Assembly: GCA_019419725.1 (NCBI GenBank)
Contig: DXZL01000053.1
Location: forward strand, 1 to 8,935
Reading direction: 5' to 3'
Origin: Veillonella sp.
GTDB taxonomy: Bacteria > Bacillota > Negativicutes > Veillonellales > Veillonellaceae
DNA length: 8,935 bases
The position numbers were made by a program, and so were the translations under genes. Positions 1 through 5,853 of this stretch are shown here, piece by piece. The first letter of the stretch is position 1, and each line of letters begins with the position of its first letter. Under the pieces are notes generated by a model. The model was not told the origin of the DNA, ran no database searches, and worked only from the letters and a program-made list of their open reading frames with translations.

Positions 1-347
1 AAGAACATGATGGATACTTCCATATTTTCAAGAAGGAAGTTTTTAGCATCACCTAATTGTTCAAGGTTAAGTTCAACTTGATCATATGTTTCGTTATCCA
101 TGAATGTGTAAGAGCCATCAGACTCGTACAAATATTGCATACGACGACGATCAACATGTGCTTTAGGCACTTTTTCACCTGCATTGAAAGTACGCTCTAC
201 TACAGAACCAGTTTGCAAATTTTTCATTTTAGTACGTACGAATGCAGCACCTTTACCTGGTTTAACGTGTTGGAAATCAACTACTTGCCATACATTACCG
301 TCGATTTCAACGGTTACACCTGGACGAAAATCATTACTGGAAATCAT
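1..347 (-). CDS. efp: Elongation factor P, N-terminal part (3' end outside window)
   Basis: Elongation factor P binds ribosomes stalled at consecutive prolines and speeds peptide bond formation. The reading frame starts at ATG 345-347 and stays open to the left edge, giving 115 codons of a protein normally about 185 residues long. The start reads MISSNDFRPGVTVEIDG. The KOW-like domain I carries the loop KPGKGAAFVR at residues 29-38. Lys32 at its tip is the residue that is post-translationally modified in other bacteria, and the loop matches the Bacillus-type sequence. The start of domain II follows, with VPKAHVDRRRMQYLYESDG. A strong AAGGAG ribosome site (357-362) lies 9 bases upstream and abuts the stop codon of the preceding peptidase gene, so translation is probably coupled. 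The C-terminal domain III is not visible. Identification is secure. Confidence 0.96.
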   Translation of the reverse strand, partial: MISSNDFRPGVTVEIDGNVWQVVDFQHVKPGKGAAFVRTKMKNLQTGSVVERTFNAGEKVPKAHVDRRRMQYLYESDGSYTFMDNETYDQVELNLEQLGDAKNFLLENMEVSIMF

Positions 348-356
348 CTAACTCTT

Positions 357-362
357 CTCCTT
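357..362 (-). promoter_or_regulatory. Shine-Dalgarno of efp, touching the upstream stop codon
   Basis: The minus strand reads TAGAAGGAGAAGAG just before efp. The TAG stop of the M24 peptidase gene is followed directly by AAGGAG, which sits 9 bases before the efp ATG. A ribosome terminating on the peptidase message would cover this site, so the two genes are likely translationally coupled. Confidence 0.75.
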
Positions 363-1436
363 CTAAATACCTATTTCAATTAACTCTTTTGGACTATGTG
401 TCAACACCTCATAGCCGTCAGATTTGACGATGACACTATCCTCTATTCTCAATCCGATAGTACCTGTAATATAAATGCCAGGCTCTACCGTAATGATCAT
501 ATTTTCTGTAAATACCGTATCGGATTTAGTATTCGCTACTGGTTCTTCGTGAATCTCAAGGCCTACGCCATGACCAGTACCATGATTAAATTCCTTGGTA
601 TATCCATGCTCTTTAATATAATCACGACATACTGCATCAAGTTCTTTACCAGTTATACCAGCTCGAACTGCAGCTACGCCACGTTTTTGTGCTTCTAAAA
701 CTATACTATATAACTTCTTTTGTAATTCAGAGGCAGGCCCCATTACAATAGTTCTAGTCATATCGGAATGATAACCCTTATATACGGCACCAAAGTCAAA
801 GGTAACAAAATCACCTGCTTCGATGACCTTATCACTGGCTACACCATGAGGCATACTAGACCGATTACCAGAAGCTACAATAGTTGCAAAGGAAGGTTCC
901 TCAGAACCACGTTTTAACATTTCTGATTCTAATATGATACGTGCTTCGTTTTCAGTCATTCCTACCTTTAGTTGTGGTAGCAATGCGGCGAAAGCTTCAT
1001 CACCAATGTTAGCTGCTTTACGCAATAATTCCAATTCATCTTCACGCTTAACTGCTCGTAGTTTAGCAAAATTGATAGACGTAAAATTAAAGCGTTCATC
1101 TAATGTATCACATAAGGTTTCGTATGTATCAACAGGCATTTGTTTGCCCTCAATACCAAATAAACCTTCGTGAATATGATGTTCATTGAATATGTCTACA
1201 AGAGTATCCATAACAGAGGATTCATATTGAATGACTGTATACCCTTCACATTGTTTTGTAGCTTGCTCAGTATATCTGAAGTCGGTAATCATAAAGGCCT
1301 TATCTTGTGTAATGATAGCAAACCCTGTTGTACCAGTAAAACCAGCAAAATAATGTAAATTTATAGGGCTCATCAAAATGACGCCTGTTAATTCTTGCTC
1401 TTTAATATACTGTTGTAGCAGATTTAATCCATTCAT
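363..1436 (-). CDS. M24 family metallopeptidase (Xaa-Pro aminopeptidase/dipeptidase type)
   Basis: This is a cytoplasmic dinuclear-metal peptidase of the pita-bread fold, expected to cleave Xaa-Pro bonds near the N terminus of peptides. Numbered from the ATG at 1436 (357 aa), residues 1 to about 130 form the creatinase-like N-terminal domain and about 135-350 the catalytic domain. All five metal ligands of the family are present: Asp214 (TFDFGA), Asp225 (YHSDMTRT), His289 (HGTGHGVG), Glu318 (TVEPGIY) and Glu332 (LRIEDS). His197 in SSMPHG is the usual substrate-side histidine. An ATG two codons upstream (1440-1442) is also in frame, but only 1 base separates it from AGGAG. The ATG at 1434-1436 has a 7-base spacing, so I prefer it. 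The length fits the family (about 350-360). The gene sits directly before efp, as in Bacillus (yqhT-efp), which suggests a link to proline-rich peptide turnover. Its exact specificity, aminopeptidase P or prolidase, cannot be read from the sequence. Confidence 0.93.
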   Translation of the reverse strand: MNGLNLLQQYIKEQELTGVILMSPINLHYFAGFTGTTGFAIITQDKAFMITDFRYTEQATKQCEGYTVIQYESSVMDTLVDIFNEHHIHEGLFGIEGKQMPVDTYETLCDTLDERFNFTSINFAKLRAVKREDELELLRKAANIGDEAFAALLPQLKVGMTENEARIILESEMLKRGSEEPSFATIVASGNRSSMPHGVASDKVIEAGDFVTFDFGAVYKGYHSDMTRTIVMGPASELQKKLYSIVLEAQKRGVAAVRAGITGKELDAVCRDYIKEHGYTKEFNHGTGHGVGLEIHEEPVANTKSDTVFTENMIITVEPGIYITGTIGLRIEDSVIVKSDGYEVLTHSPKELIEIGI

Positions 1437-1443
1437 AATCATG

Positions 1444-1448
1444 CTCCT
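1444..1448 (-). promoter_or_regulatory. Shine-Dalgarno deciding the M24 peptidase start
   Basis: The minus strand reads AGGAGCATGATTATGAAT. AGGAG is 1 base from the first ATG (1440-1442) and 7 bases from the second in-frame ATG (1434-1436). The second spacing is functional by normal rules and the first is too short, so the protein probably begins MNGLNLLQQY. Confidence 0.65.
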
Positions 1449-1467
1449 AGTCTATAAAGTACAATTA

Positions 1468-1496
1468 ATCTTACCATAAAATACCTATATTGAATA
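1468..1496 (-). promoter_or_regulatory. Candidate extended -10 promoter for the peptidase-efp pair
   Basis: In the gap between the rsuA-type gene and the peptidase gene, the minus strand has TGGTAAGAT (1468-1476), an extended -10 element with the TAAGAT hexamer. Seventeen bases upstream is a poor -35, TATTCA (1491-1496, 3 of 6 matches). An extended -10 can work with a weak -35. Transcription would start about 25 bases upstream of the start codon, leaving room for the AGGAG site. It was read by eye and there is no experimental support. Confidence 0.4.
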
Positions 1497-1506
1497 GAAT
1501 TTTATG
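1475..1506. repeat. Near-perfect AT-rich inverted repeat after the rsuA-type gene
   Basis: Directly after the rsuA-type stop codon, the minus strand has an 8-base arm CATAAAAT and its exact complement ATTTTATG. Inside them are a second pair of arms, CTAT and ATAG, around a 5-base loop (TCAAT). A small one-by-two mismatch separates the outer and inner stems. No T-run follows on the minus strand, so it is not a classical terminator for the operon. On the plus strand a six-T run follows 3 bases after the hairpin, so it might stop antisense transcription. It overlaps the candidate promoter -35, so it could also be an operator or an mRNA end-stabilising hairpin. Confidence 0.5.
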
Positions 1507-2205
1507 CTATTTTTTGAAAGCCTCTATATCATCTGAGGATAAGTCCTGTACAGAACCAATCTCTTCAATACCGGTTAAATCTATATGACCTATGGTTAGA
1601 CGCTTTAAATAGGTAACAGTGCCACCAGCAGCGCCAATCATACGTTTTACTTGATGATATTTGCCTTCTTCAATTGTAATATGTACAGATTTGGAAGATA
1701 AAATATCAATTAAAGCGGGCTTACAATGGGTTCCATCGCCTAGGACGATTCCCTCTTTAATACGTTGAATTCCATCTTCGGTTAACTCACCTTCGAATTC
1801 TACGTAATAAACCTTTTCTACATGCTTATTGCCATTGATAATAGAATGTCCCCAAACACCATTATTGGTAAGTAAAAGTAGGCCTTCTGTATCCTTGTCT
1901 AATCTTCCCACAGGGACCACGCCCATTTTTATATATTCAGGGGGCAACAAATCCATTACGACAGGATGACTTGCATCCTCTACAGCAGTAACATAGCCTT
2001 TAGGCTTATGAAATTTAACATAGTAATGTTGTTTGGTATTAACAATTTGATCATCAACTGCAATGACATCAGACTCAATATCTACATGAATATCTTTTTT
2101 TCTTGCTACTTCACCATTAATGGTAACTCTTTGATCCTTTATGAGTTGATGAACCTCTTTTCGACTACCAAAGGCTTTATTAGCTAATAATTTATCGAGT
2201 CGCAT
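1507..2205 (-). CDS. rsuA: RsuA-family 16S rRNA pseudouridine synthase
   Basis: Members of this family convert a uridine of 16S rRNA (U516 in E. coli) to pseudouridine during small-subunit assembly. The 232 aa length nearly equals E. coli RsuA. An S4 RNA-binding domain occupies residues 1 to about 47 (MRLDKLLANKAFGSRKEV, VTINGE). The catalytic domain follows, with the signature GRLDKDTEGLLLLTNNG at 100-116, where Asp103 is the catalytic aspartate. The later conserved block GKYHQVKRM lies at 181-189. The start ATG shares one base with the cobC stop (TAATG), and AAGGA lies 8 bases upstream, so it is co-translated with the cobamide genes. The related families RluB, RluE and RluF share these motifs. 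The short form with an S4 domain and the close length fit RsuA best, but the target uridine is inferred. Confidence 0.9.
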   Translation of the reverse strand: MRLDKLLANKAFGSRKEVHQLIKDQRVTINGEVARKKDIHVDIESDVIAVDDQIVNTKQHYYVKFHKPKGYVTAVEDASHPVVMDLLPPEYIKMGVVPVGRLDKDTEGLLLLTNNGVWGHSIINGNKHVEKVYYVEFEGELTEDGIQRIKEGIVLGDGTHCKPALIDILSSKSVHITIEEGKYHQVKRMIGAAGGTVTYLKRLTIGHIDLTGIEEIGSVQDLSSDDIEAFKK

Positions 2206-2212
2206 TATACAT
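2203..2212 (-). repeat. Copy 1 of the shared stop/start junction ATGTATAATG (cobC/rsuA)
   Basis: The decamer contains the last codon GTA and the TAA stop of cobC fused to the ATG of the rsuA-type gene. The same ten bases form the cbiB/cobS junction at 5844-5853. The coupling signal is the TAATG overlap. Confidence 0.6.
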
Positions 2213-2843
2213 GTCCTTGTAGTAACTCAACATGAGCCGTATCATTGAGCAAATTCAGAATATTATGATCATATTCGCCCATACCATTATAGAAAATACG
2301 GTTAATAGCCGTATTACCTTGGCTGAAATTCCAACAATGACTAATTGAAATGTCTAGTAATTTACATAATAATGTTCGAATAGTTCCACCATGACATGCA
2401 ACTAAAAGTGTTTCCTCTTCATCATTTTCATTGAGGAATTCTTCAAGACCTGCCCATGCTCGATCTTGTAAATCTTTAAAGCTTTCTCCGTTTGGAACTT
2501 TTACAAGATGCGGTCTCAAATACATCTCATCAATTAGGCCCGGCCAGCGTGATTCGATATCTGAGAATAGCATAGCTTCCCAGTCACCAAAATTAAGCTC
2601 TCGTAATCGTTTATCCACTGTAATAGGTGTAGTGCGATTACCTCTAATAGTTTCAGCTGTAACCAAAGCACGGCTTAAATCACTGGATAATATACGGTCA
2701 AAGGTAATATCTTTAAGAGCTTCACCACAGGCTTTAGCTTGATTTAAACCGTTTTCATTTAGAGGAACATCTGTAATGCCTTGATATTTCCCCATTTTAT
2801 TCCAATCAGTTTCGCCATGGCGCACAATATATAATGTCTTCAT
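2205..2843 (-). CDS. cobC: Histidine phosphatase, probable alpha-ribazole phosphatase CobC
   Basis: CobC removes the 5' phosphate from alpha-ribazole phosphate, or from the cobalamin phosphate product of CobS, in the nucleotide-loop pathway. The protein is 212 aa (Salmonella CobC is about 202). It has the branch-1 histidine phosphatase signature VRHGETDWN, with phospho-acceptor His9 next to Arg8. The remaining pocket residues are Arg58 (LSRA), Glu82 (RELNFGDWE) and His151 (ACHGGTIR). The fold alone could also mean a phosphoglycerate-mutase-like enzyme of other specificity; the call to CobC rests on its place directly after cobD in a cobamide operon. The gene starts 7 bases after the cobD stop, and its ribosome site AGGAAG uses the last two bases of that TAG stop, so translation is probably coupled. 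Confidence 0.85.
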   Translation of the reverse strand: MKTLYIVRHGETDWNKMGKYQGITDVPLNENGLNQAKACGEALKDITFDRILSSDLSRALVTAETIRGNRTTPITVDKRLRELNFGDWEAMLFSDIESRWPGLIDEMYLRPHLVKVPNGESFKDLQDRAWAGLEEFLNENDEEETLLVACHGGTIRTLLCKLLDISISHCWNFSQGNTAINRIFYNGMGEYDHNILNLLNDTAHVELLQGHV

Positions 2844-2850
2844 AATCTTC

Positions 2851-3981
2851 CTATACTTTCAAAATATCTGTTAGTTTCTCTACTAATTTGATATTAGTAT
2901 CATGATCTTTAATAGCAATACGTACCCATTGATTATTGAGACCTACATAAGAGTCACAATTGCGTACAATCATGTTATCTCTCTTTAGATTTTCATTAAT
3001 CGTATTAGCTGTAATACCTTCATGATTTACTTTGAACAAGATAAAATTGGCGGACGGTGGATATACGGTAATCCCTTCTATTGCATCTAATGCATTATAC
3101 ATAAATGCTCTTTCCTCATTTAATTCTTGCTTTGTTCTTTTTATATAATCAACATCATTCAAAGCAGCCTCTGTATAAGCTTGGGCTAATGTATTTACAG
3201 ACCAACTAGGAATATATTGATGTAAGTGACTAATTAATTTCTCGTTACCAAAAGCAGCACCAATTCTAAGACCCGGTACAGCATAAAACTTCGTGAAAGA
3301 ATGAACTACGATGATATTATCGAATTCATTAATCAAAGAACGCATAGATTGATCATTATCACGTAATGGATCATTGCCTACAAAATCAATAAAGGACTCA
3401 TCTATAACAAGTAAGCTATTGGCATCTTTTAACATGCTCGCTACAGTTCGAATATGTGCTTTATCAAGTAATGTTCCATCTGGATTGTTAGGATTACCTA
3501 AAAATACAATAATACGACCATCTTGACCTTTAAGCTCAGCAGCAAAGGTTTCTAATGCTAAATAAGGTACTTCAAAATAAGGTTTTCCATTATCATCTTC
3601 ACGAGGACGATAAAAAATATCTCGCACAGGAATGTTACTGGCTTCAAGAGCCTCTTTATACTCAGAAAAACCTGGTGCTGGTACAAACGCACCGGTATAT
3701 TCAGGTAAACGACAGATGGCATATAATAACTCAGCTGCGCCATTACCAACTATAATTTGATTCTTATCCATCCCATATGTATCAGCAATAGCATTTAATA
3801 CATCATCATTTGTAGCATCTGGGTAGTGAGAAATATAACGTAGTTGATCATTTAATGCATCCAATCCTCGTTGGCTAGGGCCAAGAGGATTAATATTAGC
3901 GCTAAAATCAATTACCTCATATGGTTCAATTCGTTGTTCATGGGCAAACTGAAATATATTGCCCCCATGTATCTTAGACAT
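2851..3981 (-). CDS. cobD: Threonine-phosphate decarboxylase CobD (PLP enzyme)
   Basis: CobD decarboxylates L-threonine-O-3-phosphate to (R)-1-amino-2-propanol phosphate, the linker between the corrin ring and the nucleotide loop. The 376 aa protein belongs to the class-I/II aminotransferase fold and resembles histidinol-phosphate aminotransferase. It opens with the typical HGGNIF (5-10) and FSANINPLGPS. The PLP-binding lysine is Lys231 in HSFTKFYAVPGLRIG. Other cofactor and substrate residues visible are Asn163 (LGNPNNPDG), Asp194 (VIDESF), Arg239 and Arg354 (WVRIAIK). The start has a purine-rich but weak site (AAAGAGAG) 24 bases after the kinase gene. The neighbour upstream makes its substrate, which separates this from histidine synthesis. 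Whether it strictly prefers threonine phosphate over serine phosphate cannot be told from sequence alone. Confidence 0.93.
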   Translation of the reverse strand: MSKIHGGNIFQFAHEQRIEPYEVIDFSANINPLGPSQRGLDALNDQLRYISHYPDATNDDVLNAIADTYGMDKNQIIVGNGAAELLYAICRLPEYTGAFVPAPGFSEYKEALEASNIPVRDIFYRPREDDNGKPYFEVPYLALETFAAELKGQDGRIIVFLGNPNNPDGTLLDKAHIRTVASMLKDANSLLVIDESFIDFVGNDPLRDNDQSMRSLINEFDNIIVVHSFTKFYAVPGLRIGAAFGNEKLISHLHQYIPSWSVNTLAQAYTEAALNDVDYIKRTKQELNEERAFMYNALDAIEGITVYPPSANFILFKVNHEGITANTINENLKRDNMIVRNCDSYVGLNNQWVRIAIKDHDTNIKLVEKLTDILKV

Positions 3982-4005
3982 TCGACTCTCTTTCTATTAA
4001 ATATA

Positions 4006-4890
4006 TTATCGTTTAATATAGGTCAATCCTTCATTTGTTGTTTCTACTGTATCCACATAGGATAACTGTGGTAACTTACGCATAATCTCTTGTTTACAAT
4101 CATCGATTCGACCATAATCTACGGGGAATAAGAGCCCCATAATGGTACCACTATGAGCTATGATTGTACCAACACTATTGTAGTAATTACCAATATCGTG
4201 AAAATCATATAAATTAGGTTTATACAATATACGTTGATTACCAAAGGCACTTAATGTAGTTGCTTGACCTATTAAATTTATATCATGTGTATTCAAGCCC
4301 CGTTTGAATAGATCAAGTGATTCCTCTATGATAGATTCTTTTTCTAAAATCTTAGTTTGTAAATCTATTTGTTGATTAAAAGAAACCGTATCTATACTAC
4401 CACCTTCATCAAATACAAGGATTTTCAATGGAGGGCACATGCCTAGTGGTTGTGAAATAGTGCCTTTTATATAATCAAACTGAGTTACACCTTGATAAAA
4501 TGAAGCATCTGTAGGCTCTACAGATAAGCAAATTTGTTCTAATTCCTTTAGTGATAGATCATAATTCATAGCTAACGCTGTTGCCATAGCCGTCACAGAT
4601 ATATCCGCAGAACTTGAGGCCATCCCCTTACCTTGTATAATGTCAGAACGTACATATACAGGTGGACAAGCTTGGTCTTTATTTTTTATCTCTAATAATC
4701 GTTGTACTAATTGTCTTGCCAGAGCTGACTTAGGTTGTAATGCACAATAGTGCTTAGAAAATGGATGTGTTACATTACTTAATGCGTAGGAGTATCGATT
4801 AATAGGACAAGTCACTAAGAATGACTGACCATTAATAGAACCTTGTAGAAATTCCCCACATGTACCTGGGGCTCTTACATAATAGGTCAC
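4006..4890 (-). CDS. pduX: PduX-like L-threonine kinase (GHMP kinase superfamily)
   Basis: PduX phosphorylates L-threonine with ATP to give L-threonine-O-3-phosphate, the substrate of CobD, encoded next. The 294 aa length matches the Salmonella enzyme (about 300). The N terminus has the PduX signature RAPGTCGEFLQG (6-17) and VTCPINRYSY. The GHMP phosphate-binding loop is GKGMASSSAD (87-96), and the C-terminal glycine-rich GHMP motif is AHSGTIMGLLF (245-255). The start codon is GTG at 4888-4890, placed 6 bases after a strong AAAGGAG. An ATG at 4890-4892 is out of frame and meets TGA at once. A 59-base gap precedes the gene and contains a candidate promoter, so the aminopropanol arm may be transcribed separately from cobU-cobS. 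Unlike in Salmonella, no propanediol-utilisation genes are beside it. Confidence 0.92.
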   Translation of the reverse strand: MTYYVRAPGTCGEFLQGSINGQSFLVTCPINRYSYALSNVTHPFSKHYCALQPKSALARQLVQRLLEIKNKDQACPPVYVRSDIIQGKGMASSSADISVTAMATALAMNYDLSLKELEQICLSVEPTDASFYQGVTQFDYIKGTISQPLGMCPPLKILVFDEGGSIDTVSFNQQIDLQTKILEKESIIEESLDLFKRGLNTHDINLIGQATTLSAFGNQRILYKPNLYDFHDIGNYYNSVGTIIAHSGTIMGLLFPVDYGRIDDCKQEIMRKLPQLSYVDTVETTNEGLTYIKR

Positions 4891-4903
4891 ATTGAACTCC
4901 TTT
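4887..4903 (-). promoter_or_regulatory. pduX ribosome site with overlapping start-stop ATGTGA
   Basis: The minus strand reads AAAGGAGTTCAATGTGACC. AAAGGAG (4897-4903) is 6 bases from the GTG start (4888-4890). The sequence also offers ATG (4890-4892) followed directly by TGA, in a different frame and 4 bases from the same ribosome site. GTG is the only start here that opens the PduX frame. The start-stop could compete for initiation and lower expression, but that is inference. Confidence 0.6.
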
Positions 4904-4917
4904 CACATTAAATAAAA

Positions 4918-4945
4918 ATAATAACTATAAAGAGCCATTAGGCAA
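4918..4945 (-). promoter_or_regulatory. Candidate internal promoter upstream of pduX
   Basis: In the 59-base gap between cobS and pduX, the minus strand has TTGCCT (4940-4945, 4 of 6 matches to the -35 consensus), a 16-base spacer, and TATTAT (4918-4923, 5 of 6 matches to the -10). Transcription would begin about 20 bases before the GTG start, just ahead of the ribosome site. The region is AT-rich, so chance matches are possible. Confidence 0.4.
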
Positions 4946-4949
4946 AGAA

Positions 4950-5846
4950 TTATTGAAACATAGTCGTATTGGATGCGACAGTAGCAGATAATATGGACAA
5001 GATAATGATATATACAAAAAGTAATAATACCTCTGTAACCTCTACAACAAATCCATATGTGTCACCAGTAGTACCACCAAGTTGCTTAACAATATAACGA
5101 TTAAGCAAACGATTGATAATATAGGTAATTATCATGCTTACAATATTGATTTGGAAAATACCTAATGTAGCGTAAGCCAATATACCTAATCCAACAACAT
5201 AACCTACATCAGCTATGGAAAAAATAGAATATACACCATATAAAAGGGTATATAAGATTACACCAATTAGTAATATCACAATAGGCATAAAGAAGGTAGA
5301 AAGTGTATTGTACGTAATAACATGCTTTGGTGCTAAATTAGCGAATGCAGCCCCCATCCCCTGCTCACGTGCATAAGGATAGGAACGAATGCTTAAAACA
5401 AGAGACCAACGACTCATTAGTGGCATCATAATTAATGCCATAGGAATAAATTCCGCTGTTGGAATCGCTGTTAATAATTGCCATTTTAAAAGTGTAACAA
5501 ATACAAAAGCAACAACACCAAAAGAGCCAATACGGCTATCTTTCATAATTTCCAGCTTACGTTCCCGTTCACGTCCTGAAAATAGACCATCACTTGTATC
5601 CATTAAACCATCAGCATGGAGACCACCAGTAATCAAGAATTCCGCTACAACAATGATTAACATTAACGGAACCAACGGAATAAACGGTGATAATATTCCA
5701 TATAGTAATGCTAAAATAAGGCCGATGATCACCCCTACATAAGGAAAGGCTACAACAGATTTACCAAAATCCTCTACAGACCATTCTGTTTGATTAACGA
5801 TCTTTAAACGTGTTAAAAACTGTAATGCTATGAAAAAAGGTGTCAT
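4950..5846 (-). CDS. cobS: Adenosylcobinamide-GDP ribazoletransferase (cobalamin synthase) CobS
   Basis: CobS is an integral membrane enzyme that joins adenosylcobinamide-GDP to alpha-ribazole or its phosphate, closing the nucleotide loop. The N terminus FFIALQFLTRLKI is typical. The conserved acidic segment GGLHADGLMDTSDGLFSG lies at 74-91, followed by RERERKLEIMKDSRIGSFG. A second conserved block, GGTTGDTYG, is at 257-265. Hydrophobic segments at roughly 33-52, 55-75, 112-126, 133-153, 184-205, 212-246 and 270-290 fit a polytopic protein. At 298 aa it is about 50 residues longer than the E. coli enzyme (247). Much of the extra length seems to lie between about 170 and 240. The ATG shares one base with the cbiB stop (TAATG), so the two membrane enzymes are translationally coupled. 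The substrate nucleoside, and so the lower base of the final cobamide, is not shown by the sequence. Confidence 0.95.
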   Translation of the reverse strand: MTPFFIALQFLTRLKIVNQTEWSVEDFGKSVVAFPYVGVIIGLILALLYGILSPFIPLVPLMLIIVVAEFLITGGLHADGLMDTSDGLFSGRERERKLEIMKDSRIGSFGVVAFVFVTLLKWQLLTAIPTAEFIPMALIMMPLMSRWSLVLSIRSYPYAREQGMGAAFANLAPKHVITYNTLSTFFMPIVILLIGVILYTLLYGVYSIFSIADVGYVVGLGILAYATLGIFQINIVSMIITYIINRLLNRYIVKQLGGTTGDTYGFVVEVTEVLLLFVYIIILSILSATVASNTTMFQ

Positions 5847-5853
5847 TATACAT
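5844..5853 (-). repeat. Copy 2 of the shared stop/start junction ATGTATAATG (cbiB/cobS)
   Basis: The last codon GTA and the TAA stop of cbiB are fused to the ATG of cobS. The ten bases are identical to those at 2203-2212. The Shine-Dalgarno match before cobS is poor (GGGATG), so its initiation probably depends on ribosomes finishing cbiB. Confidence 0.6.

Noticed and set aside
57..383. Plus-strand open frame of 108 codons near the left edge
   Set aside because: It runs antisense to efp and the end of the peptidase gene, both of which are recognised with confidence, and its translation resembles no known family.
2203..2240. TATAAT with an upstream TTGAGT as a promoter for the rsuA-type gene
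   Set aside because: The spacer is only 15 bases, and the -10 overlaps the start codon, which would give a leaderless or truncated message. The TATAAT is explained by the GTA-TAA-ATG overlap.
2851..3981. Histidinol-phosphate aminotransferase (HisC) as an alternative for the PLP gene
   Set aside because: The folds are similar, but the HGGNIF start, the adjacent threonine kinase and the cobamide genes on both sides favour CobD. No histidine genes are nearby.
4903..4949. Possible terminator between cobS and pduX (GCC TAAT GGC followed by a T-rich stretch)
   Set aside because: The stem is only three base pairs, and the T-rich part is interrupted and distant. It is too weak to call a terminator; the promoter reading of the same gap is more plausible.
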